From Budorcas taxicolor (Eukaryota; Chordata; Mammalia; Artiodactyla; Bovidae), in the NCBI RefSeq assembly GCF_023091745.1, contig NC_068920.1, positions 116,897,622 to 116,961,621 on the forward strand: a stretch of 64,000 nt of DNA, written 5' to 3'. Every line of letters begins with the position of its first letter. Position 1 is the first letter of the stretch. Below are positions 55,456-64,000 of this stretch, one piece after another. The translations under genes were made by a program, and so were the position numbers. A model generated the notes under the pieces. The model made no database searches. It had not been told where the DNA came from and saw only the letters and a list, made by a program, of their open reading frames with translations.

Positions 55456-57765
55456 CCTGTAGTCATGTATGGCTGTGAGAGTTGGACTGTGAAGAAAGCT
55501 GAGTGCTGGAGAATTGATGCTTTTGAGCTGTGGTGTTGGAGAAGCCTCTTCAGAGTCCCTTGGACTGCAAGGAGATCCAACCAGTCCATCCTAAAAGAGA
55601 TCAGTCCTGGGTGTTCTTTGAAAGGAATGATGTTAAGTTGAAACTCTAGTACTTTGGCCACCTCATAGGAAGAGTTGACTCATTGGAAAAGACTTTGATG
55701 CTGGGAGGGATTGGGGGCAGGAGGAGGGGGGGACGACAGAGGATGAGATGGCTAGATGGCATCACCGACTCCATGGACATGAGTTTGAGTGAACTCCTGG
55801 TGTTGGTGATGAAAAGAGAGGCCTGGCATGCTGCAATTGATAGGGTCACAAGGAGTCGGACACGACTGAGTGACTGAATGGAACTGAACTGATACCTGTG
55901 GCACTACACCATTTATGACTGGCAACCAAGGAGTGAGCCCCTGAATTGTTTGGCTATGATAGCTGAAGGGCCTTGTATTTATGATTCCCACAAGACTGTA
56001 ACAGAAAAACAAACAGTTATTACTGAGTGCAGGAAGGCTGCTACACATCCAGCTGAAGCTATAGACATAGGCTCAGTACTTACTAAACTTATTAAAAATG
56101 AGCAGAACAAATTTCTTCTCTCAGTTTTCCTTGGATGAGCCCAAACCACATATTTTGACACCCAAGCAGCTGAAGCTGATCCTCCCTTTGGGGATATAGA
56201 TAGGTCTTTGTACATCTTCTACTACTAGAAGTCACTGAGAACATAGAGGACAGGTTGGACAAATCCAAAGATTTGAAAGACAACCAAGAGTTTCAATAAT
56301 GCTGGAAAATAAGTCTTATTGCCAACATGAAGCAATTTTATCAAGACTAGGAAACTTGGATCTTTTATCTAATGCATAGAAAAAGGAAGAGGCGTGGAAA
56401 ATGAAGAAATAGAAGGGTATGTTCCAAACAAAAAAAAACAAGATAATACTCCAAAAACAAATTTTAGTGAAATGTAAGTGACTTACCTGTTTAACAACTT
56501 AAAATAATGGTGACAAAGATGCTCACTGAAGCCAAGAGAACAGTGCGTGAACCATGTAAAATCTTCAACAAAGAGAAAATATAAAAAAGTACCAAACAAA
56601 TTATAGAGCTGAAGAATATAATAAGTGAAAGTAAAAATTCAATAGAGAGCATCAACAGACTAAATCAAGTGGAAGAAAGGATCAGCAAACTGAAGATCAA
56701 GAAAGTGGAATTCATTCACTTAGAGGAGCAAAAATAAAGAAAAAAAGAAAACAATGCAAGCAAGTGAAATTGTGGGATACACCAAGTCAGCCAACGTATA
56801 TGTAAGTCATCTCTAGGAAGAGGAGAGAGAGAGAAAGGGATAGAAAGCTTATTCATAGAGATAGTGGTTGAAAGCTTCCCTGATGTGGAGAAAGATACAG
56901 ACATTCAGACCCTGGAAACCCAGAATGTTCCAAAAAAGATCAATCCAAAGTGATCTACAACATGATACATTATGATTAAATTGTCAAAATTAAGACAAGA
57001 GATAATCTTAAGAAAATCATAAGTTGTAAGGAAAAAAAAAAAATTGTCATGTACAAGGGCCCCCTCTCCATAATATTAGTAGTGGATTTTTCAGAAGAAA
57101 TTCTGCAGACCAGAAGGGAGTGACAATATATTCAAATACTGAAGGAAAACAAAGTAGTAACTAAAATACTCTATGGGGCAAAGCTGCCTTTCAGAATTGA
57201 ATAAAAAATAGTTTTCCAGACAAGTAAAAGTAATGGAGTTCACCACCACTAGACAATTATTACATGTTAAAAGAAATTCTTCAAACTGAAATAAAAGGGC
57301 TCTAGTTAGTAACTGAAAAATATACAAAAGTAAAGATATATGCACAAAATTCAGAATGAAGCTACAATGATGGAAAGTAATTCAATTATAAATCCAGTAT
57401 GAAGATTGAAAGATGAAAGTATTAAATATAATAATGATAATTTGCTAATTGATGCACAAGGTAAAAACAAATGTAAATTGTGAAATCAAAGACATTAAAT
57501 GTGCAGAGAGAATACAAAAGTATTGCTTAGTATGTGTTAAAAGTATTTATTTAAAATAGACATAAATATAAGATTTTTTGTAAACTTCATGATAAAATAA
57601 AGCAAAAATTTATTATATATACACAAAGAATAAAGAAAAAGACATCTAAGAATACCACAACAACAAAAAAAATCATCTCATAAGAGAAAGAAAAAAAGAA
57701 AAGCATGAAAGAATTACAAAACACCCATAAACAGTTAACAAAACAGCAATAAAAGTCCATATCCA

Positions 57766-58305
57766 TTCAGTTCAGTTCAGTTCAGTCACTCAGTTGTGTC
57801 TGACTCTTTGCGACTCCATGAATCACACCACGCCAGGCCTACCTATCCATCACCAACTCCCAGAGTTCAGTCAGACTCACGTCCATCGAGTCGGTGATGC
57901 CATCCAGCCATCTCATCCTCGATCGTCCCCTTCTCCTCCTGCCCTCAATCCCTCCCAGCATCAGAGTCTTTTCCAATGAGTCAACGCTTCACATGAGGTG
58001 GCCAAAGTACTGGAATTTCAGCTTTAGCATCATTCCTTCCAAAAAAATCCCAGGGTTGATCTCCTTCATAATGGACTGGTTGTATCTCCTTGCAGCCCAA
58101 GGGACTCTCAAGAGTCTTCTCCAACACCACAGTTCAAATGCGTCAATTCTTCGGTGCTCAGCCTTCTTCACAGTTCAACTCTCACATCCATACATGACTT
58201 CTGGAAAAACAATAGCCTTGACTAGACGGACCTTAGTTGGCAAAGAAATGTCTCTGCTTTTGAATATGTTATCTAGGTTGGTCATAACTTTTCTTCCAAG
58301 GAGTA
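57766..58305 (-). mobile_element. BovB 3' fragment nested in the ancient L1
   Basis: Minus-strand BovB terminus (TTCAGTTCAGTTCAGTCACTC) back to the LLLGRKVMTNLDN codons (CTTTTCTTCCAAGGAGTAA). L1 text resumes at GTAAATGGACTATGTTC. Confidence 0.92.
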
Positions 58306-58620
58306 ATGTAAATGGACTATGTTCTCCAATCAAAAGACTTAGAATGGTTGAATGGATTAAAAAAAAAAAAAAATTAGGCCCAATTCTGTGCTGCCAAAGA
58401 AACTCACTTCAGCTTTAAGGACATACATAGACGGAAAGTGAATGTATGTAAAAAGATAGTGAAAATGGAAACCAAAAGAATGAAAGAGTAGTATACTTAT
58501 ATCTGCAAAAATTGAATTAAAACCAGTCACTAGGATAAGAGTTGAAGGTCATTACAAAATGATAAATGGGTCAGTCCAACAACAGGACATACCATTTGTA
58601 AGCATAAATAAACTTAAGCT

Positions 58621-58756
58621 GCTGCTGCTGCTGCTACTATGTTGCTTCAGTCATGTCCGACTCTGTGTGACCCCATAGACGGCAGCCCACCAGGCTCCCC
58701 TGTCCCTGGGATTCTCCAGGCAAGAACACTGGAGTGGGTTGCCATTTCCTTCCCCA
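58621..58756 (-). mobile_element. Bov-A type SINE with 11-bp TSD
   Basis: A single minus-strand Bov-A unit with a (GCT)n start, inserted in the L1. Perfect TSD AAACTTAAGCT at 58610-58620 and 58757-58767. Confidence 0.94.
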
Positions 58757-59357
58757 AAACTTAAGCTAGGAGCACCAAAGTATACAAAGCACATATTGAA
58801 CTATTTGAAGGGATAGAGATAGCAGTATAAAAACAGTTGGTGACTTCAATATCTCACTTTCAATAATGCATAGACTATTGAAAGACAAACTGAGTAAAGA
58901 CGAATTGAGCTTAAACTTTATATCAAATCAGTTGCATATAACAGACATTTATAGAAAATTTCATCCAATAGCAGCAGAATATGCATTCTTCTGAAGTACA
59001 CATGGATCATTCTCTGAGACAGATCAAATGCCAGGCCACAAAACAAGTATTAATAAATGTAAGAAGATTTGAATCTTGTCAAGCATATCCCCTGACCACA
59101 ACCACATGGAACTAGAAATCAATTATAAGAAGAAAACTGGAAAATTGATAATTATGCAAATTAAACAACATGCACCTGAGCAAGAAAATGGTCATCAAAG
59201 AAATCAAAATGGAAATAAAAATGTATTTGAAATAAGAAAAATAGAAACACAACATACCAATTGTATGGAAGGCAGCAAATGCAACTGTAAAGCTGAAGAT
59301 TATACTGACAATTGCATTAAAAAAAGACCTCAAATAACCTAACTTTACACCTCCATA

Positions 59358-59631
59358 GCAGAGAAGGCAATGGCACCCCACTCCAGTACTCTTGCCTGGA
59401 AAATCCCATGGTTGGACAAGCCTGGTAGTCTGCAGTCCATGAAGTCGCTGAGGGTCAGACACAACTGAGCAACTTCACTTTCACTTTTCACTTTCACTTA
59501 TTGCAGAAGGAAATGGCAACGCACTCCAGTGTTCTTGCCTGGAGAATCCCAGGGATGGGGTAGCCTGGTGGGCTGCCGTCTATGGGGTCTCACAGAGTCA
59601 GACACAACTAAAGTGACTTAGCAGCAGTAGC
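59358..59631 (+). mobile_element. Bov-A2 SINE with 11-bp TSD
   Basis: Plus-strand Bov-A2 dimer (GAGAAGGCAATGGCACCCC.. unit, CACTTTCACTTTTCAC linker, GAAGGAAATGGCAACGC.. unit) ending TTAGCAGCAGTAGC. Perfect TSD ACACCTCCATA at 59347-59357 and 59632-59642. Confidence 0.96.
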
Positions 59632-62074
59632 ACACCTCCATAAACTAGAAAAAAAAACAACAAAAAAACCAAAAAACAACTAAGCCTAAATTTAGAAGAA
59701 GGAAGAAAATAACAAAGGCCAGAGTAAAACTAGGTGAAATAGAGACTAAAGAAACAATAGAAAAAAAATGAATGAATCTAAGAACTGGTATTTTGAAAAA
59801 GAAAAATAAATAAACTTGACAAACATAACCAAGAGAAAAAGAGGATTCCAGTAAACAAAATTAAAAGTGAAAGGAGAGATATTACATCTGATAATACACA
59901 AATACAAAGGATCATAGGTGACTGCTACGAAGAATTATGTGCCAAAAAATTTAAAAACCTAGAAAAATGTGTAAATTGCTAAAACTAAAGCCGACCAAGA
60001 CTGAACCTTGAAGAAATAGAAAATCTGAACAGATAAACTACAATTAAGGACATTGAATCATTGATTAAAACCTCCCAACAAATATGTTCAGGACCCAATG
60101 GCTTTGTTGGTAAATTGTATTAAACATTTAAGGAATTAATAGCAACTCTTTCAACTCTCCAAATAAAAGGAGAAGTAAACATGTCCAAAATTAATTTACA
60201 AGGTTAGCATGACTCTAATATAAAAAATGGACAGGGACACTACAAGAAAAGAAAATGCATGCTAATATATCTGTGAATATAGATGTAAATACATCAAAAA
60301 TTGTAAAATATTTAGGAATGAATATGTTCAAGGAGGCTGAATATTTTACACTGAAAAGCTATAAGACACAGATGAAAGAAATTGAAAAAACACATAAATA
60401 CATGAAAAAATATTTCATATTCATCAATCAGAATAATTAATATTGTTTTAATAAAATTCCAACCAAAGGTAACATATAGATTCAATGCAATCCCTATCAA
60501 AATGCCAATGACATGTTTTGCAGATATAGAAAGTAATCCTAAAATTTGTATGAAACCACAAAATACCCAGAATAGCCCAAACAATATTGAGGAAGAAAAA
60601 CAAAACAGGAGGAATCACACTTTCTAATTTTCAATTGTATTACAATTCTATAGTAATCAGAATACCATGGTATTGACATAAAACAAACATATATGTTACT
60701 AGAACATAACAGAAAGTCCAGAAATAAAATCAATGCATATATGTTCAATTAATTCATGACAAGCCAAGAATATGCAACAGGAAAAGGACAGTCTCTTTGA
60801 CAAATGGTATTCAGAAAATTGGACAGCCACATGCAAAATAAAAAAATGGGATTCCCCATCTTACACCACCCACAAAAGTTAACTGGAAAGAGATAACAGG
60901 CATCAGGTTAAGACTCAAAACAATAAAACTCCTGAAAGAAATCATAGGAAGCAAATTCCTAGACAATTATTTTTTGGACTTGACACCAAAAGCAAAGGCG
61001 AAAAAATAAACAAGTTGGACAACATCAAACTTAAAAGCTCCTGTGCAAGAAAGGAAACTAACAAAATGAAAAGACAACACACAGAGTGGAAGAAAGTATT
61101 TTCAAATTATATATCTGATAATGGACTAGTATCCAAAATATGAAAACATTCACAATTTAAGATAAGAAACAATCTGATATACAGGCAGAATAAATGAATA
61201 TATATATATTTTCAAAGACATACAAATGGCTCACAGGCACATGAAAAGACACTCAACATCACTAATCATTAGGGAAATGCCAATCAATACCACAATCACT
61301 TCATGCCTATTACAATGACTATCATCAAAAATATATATATATATTGCAAGTATTGACATGGGTATGAACAAAAAGGAATTCTTGTGTATTGTTGTTACAA
61401 AGGTATATTTGTAGTGCTGCTATTGAAAACAATATGGAGTTATCTCAAAAATATTAAAAGCAGAACTACCATATGATCCAGGGATTCCACTCTGGGTATT
61501 CATATCCGAAGGAAATGAAAACAATATATCAAAGAGATATTTCTTCCATGTTCACTGCATTATTATTCACAAAAGCCGACTTATTGGAATGACTTAAGTG
61601 TCCACCGACCAATGAATGGATAAAGAAGGTATAGTATATCTATACAGTGGACTATTATCCAATCCTGCCATGTTCAGCAACATTGATGTTCTTTGACAGC
61701 ATTATATTAAGTGAAATAATATAGAAAGGGAAATACAAATATTGATGGTATCATTTATAAGTGGAATCTAAAAAGAAAAGGTCACACTCATAGAAACAGA
61801 GAGTAAAATAGTGGTTTCTGGGGGCTGAGGTTTGGGAAAATAGAGGGATTTTGGAGACAGAGTACAAACTTCCAGCTGTAAGATAAATAAATTCTGAGTA
61901 TCTAATGTATAATATGTTGACTATATTTGACAACACCATTTGTATAACTGAAATTGGCTGAAAGTCAAACCTAACATTTCATATACACAGAAAAAGAGAT
62001 AAATATATGAGGTGATGGAGGTGCTAATAGACCAGTTGGGAGAAAACTTTTTACAATTAAGTAATCATATAAAA

Positions 62075-62222
62075 GTGAAAGTGAAAGTGAAAGTTGCTCA
62101 GTTGTTTCCAGCTCTTTGCAATCCCACAGACTATAGAGCCTATGGAATTCTCTAGGACAGAATACTGGAGTGGGTAGCCTTTCCCTTCTCCAGGGGATCT
62201 TCCCAGCCCAGGAACTGAACCC
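62075..62222 (-). mobile_element. Bov-tA SINE, truncated
   Basis: Minus-strand copy with its (AGTGAA)n tail at 62074-62092 and the body up to CCCAGCCCAGGAACTGAACC. The tRNA-like head is missing. It lies within the 3' UTR of the ancient L1. Confidence 0.88.
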
Positions 62223-62295
62223 AAACATAGCCTATGCTTAAAAACATACAACTGTATTTATAATTATACCTCAGCAAAGTTGGAAAAAATAAATA

Positions 62296-63069
62296 CCATA
62301 AGCTTAGTGGTTTATTAAAACCAGTTATAAAGTCTGGAAGTCCAGTTCAGGATACCAGTGTGTTTTGGCTCTGGTGAAAACTTTCTTCGAGGTTGCAAAT
62401 TGCCAATTCCTTTCTGTGTTCTCAAATGGCAGAAACATTAGGGAGCTCTGTGGGGTCACTTTTACTGGTGTATGAATTCTATTCATTATTACTTTATCCC
62501 TATGACCTAACCGACTCTCTGAGTTCTACTGTCTAATACAGTTACCTAGAGCATTAGGATGTCAACCTACAAATTTTGGGCAGGCAAATTCAGACAGCAA
62601 TAATGGCATGCATTCTGAATTTCCTCATTAGCGCAACATTGTAAATTTACTATGCTTGAATAAACAATTTTTTAAATTAAAGATTTGCTGTTACAGAATA
62701 GAAGACTGTAACTTTTACATATTAATGTTTATGTAAAATAAACCTGTTAAAGAAATGATAAATATGCCATTGATATACATATATTTTTAAATAATTTTGC
62801 CTTATAGAACATATAATAAAATTCAACAAAGCTCCATCATTTATCATAAAATTATTTATCCTCTATGAATATAGGAAATCTATATTGTCCACCTTCTTAA
62901 GCTTTCTTTCCACATCAACCTGATCACTGTCCTCTCTATTTTCATTGGAGAACAACAGCATTATAATTTTAAAAAAAATTAAGTAATTACTTCTTTTCTT
63001 TTAGAGTTTTACTACTTATGGTCATACTTCTTAAATGCATTTCAAAATGTAGTTTCCATTTTTCTTTTT
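62296..63069. other. Unassigned DNA, old repeat remnants
   Basis: 62310-62610 has the feel of an old mammalian repeat (TCTGGAAGTCCAGTTCAGG.., ATTAGGATGTCAACCTACAA, AATTTTGGGCAGGCAAATTC), which I cannot name. At 62632-62680, GCGCAACATTGTAAATTTAC resembles the end of an artiodactyl L1. No gene is seen. Confidence 0.4.
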
Positions 63070-63620
63070 TTTTCTGTTTTTGAACCCTATTTAAAGGAAT
63101 CATGGAATAAATACCATTGTATTTACAAATATATATTAATATATGTTGTTTTGTTTGAGCATAATTTGTGTATTGTGTCCCAGTATTTCATATGAAAAAA
63201 TTTACTTATTTGTTTGCCTGTCTATGAATATTTGAGTTACTTCCTTTTTGTAGCTATTGTGAGTAATATAATTCCACAGCCTCTCCCAGTGAGCTCAAGT
63301 AAATACTTCTATAAGGAAAATAACAAGTGGATGTCATGGGATACAATCATCTAAATTTCATTAGATGATTTTAAATTATTTCAGAGAGAGTTGAATGCCT
63401 TTTTATATTTTTCAAGGTCACTTAGATTTTTGCATTTTAAGAGCCTTTTCAAATCTTTTCTGCATATTTCCATTGCATTGCATGCATTTTACTTAAGGAG
63501 TTATAGTTGTTGTTGTTTTTAAGTCCATTCAAATTAAGAACATTAGTTGATTTCTTGTGTTATAAATGCTTTCTCCCACTCTATAGTTTGCTGGTTTTCT
63601 CCATTAATAGAGTTTATGAT
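63070..63620 (-). mobile_element. Old L1 ORF2/3' fragment
   Basis: The phrase order (GAATATTTGAGTTACTTCC.., TAGCTATTGTGAGTAATATA, CAAATCTTTTCTGCATAT, TGCTTTCTCCCACTCTATAG) matches the reverse complement of the 3' part of L1 ORF2, heavily diverged. The fragment is disrupted at the right by a BovB end. Confidence 0.55.
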
Positions 63621-63623
63621 CAT

Positions 63624-64000
63624 TGTTGTTCAGTTGTAAAGTCGTGTCCAAGTATTTGCAACTCCATGGATTATAGCACGCCAGACTTTCCTATCTTCAC
63701 TACCTCCTGGAGTTTGGTCGAAGTCATTTTCATCAAGTCAGTGATGTCATCCAATCATCTTATCCTCTGTTGCCCTGTTCTCCTCCTGCCCTTAATCTTT
63801 TCCAGCATCATGTTCTTTTCCAATGAGCTGGTGCTTCACATCCTGTGGCCAAAGTATTGGAGCTTTAGCATCAGTCCTTTCAACGAATAGTCAGGGTTGA
63901 TTTCCTTAAAAATTGACTGGCTTTATCTCCTTGCTGTCCAAGGGGCTCTCAAGAGTCTTCTCCAGAATCATAATTCAATAGCATCAGTTCTTCAGTGCTC
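63624..64000 (-). mobile_element. BovB LINE 3' part (cut by window end)
   Basis: Minus-strand BovB terminus (TTGTTCAGTTGTAAAGTCG) running back through the FELWSWRRLL-type codons to the window edge. It is a diverged older copy. Confidence 0.92.

Larger units (their letters stand above)
54007..55891 (+). mobile_element. BovB LINE nested in the ancient L1
   Basis: 1,885-bp copy from the DQCKEIEEKNRM region to the 3' terminus. The TSD is ATACGTATGGCA (53995-54006) against ATACCTGTGGCA (55892-55903), two mismatches in 12. Frames 53975-54778 (267 aa) and 54727-55362 (211 aa) cover most of the RT in two registers. RT landmarks are KASGGDGIPVELFQTLKDDA, GTRDQIANICWI, FCFIDYAKAFDWVDHNKLW and GCILSPCLLNFYAEYIMRN. 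Oddities are a 108-bp tandem duplication across motif C and a T(24) run. Confidence 0.94.
53361..62295 (+). mobile_element. Ancient L1, near full length, split by younger elements
   Basis: Starts near 53361 with an L1M-type 5' region (GGAACTCACCTCCTTTCATG, GCTGAAAAACTCCTACACATC) that continues after a BovB at 55904. An ORF1-type part lies at about 56500-57350 (GAGAGCATCAACAGACTAAA, TTCTGCAGACCAGAAGGGAG). ORF2 endonuclease sequence is at about 58310-59340, RT at about 59640-61000 (GGACCCAATGGC), and the ORF2 end and 3' UTR at about 61200-62295 (CCATATGATCCAGGGATTCC, AATGAATGGATAAAGAAG, CCTCAGCAAAGTTGGAAAAA). Removing the inserted elements leaves about 6 kb, the normal L1 length. It is heavily mutated with no intact frame. 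It predates the ruminant repeats that interrupt it. Confidence 0.85.

Overview
The window is nuclear DNA of a ruminant, probably a bovid such as cattle, buffalo, sheep or goat. It is packed with BovB (RTE-clade) LINE copies and their SINE relatives Bov-tA and Bov-A2, a combination typical of ruminants. The sequence alone does not settle the species. I found no intact host gene, tRNA, rRNA or CRISPR array. Almost every long reading frame belongs to a decayed transposable element or a processed pseudogene.

Layout. 1-0.57 kb is the 3' end of a BovB. 0.57-3.5 kb is AT-rich, with an old L1-type stretch and an LTR-like stretch. 3.9-8.06 kb is a nearly full-length BovB with an inverted internal block. 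8.8-12.1 kb is a stack of nested BovB and L1 pieces. 13.2-17.4 kb holds three BovB copies. 17.5-21.8 kb holds SINEs and BovB fragments, several with target-site duplications (TSDs) readable by eye. 23.08-26.50 kb is a retrocopy of the chaperone gene HSPA4, from 5' UTR to a short 3' UTR, inside a perfect 12-bp TSD. A 602-bp internally deleted BovB sits a few codons after its start codon. 26.8-28.8 kb is a BovB with a 5' inversion of the twin-priming type. 29.5-30.0 kb is a class I-type solo LTR with a 4-bp TSD. 31-37 kb is AT-rich DNA with SINEs.

37.3-40.6 kb is an old minus-strand endogenous retrovirus with two LTRs, a polypurine tract, a tRNA-Leu-like primer-binding site, a broken Gag-like region and no visible pol. 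It looks like a non-autonomous class III (ERV-L-like) element. 42.65-47.8 kb is an older BovB split by a younger one that carries the best-preserved reverse transcriptase frame of the window (465 aa), plus two SINEs. 47.8-53.3 kb is mostly unassigned AT-rich DNA. 53.36-62.3 kb is one ancient L1, close to full length (about 6 kb once insertions are removed), split by two BovB and three SINE insertions. The window ends in an old minus-strand L1 fragment and another BovB 3' end.

There is no gene network to describe. The interest lies in the mechanics of retrotransposition: nesting order, inversions, template-switch-like duplications, homopolymer expansions and the fate of a host retrocopy. I did not find a convincing new biological system. 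Family names come from recognition by eye, with no database search, and boundaries without a stated TSD are good to roughly 10-20 bp.
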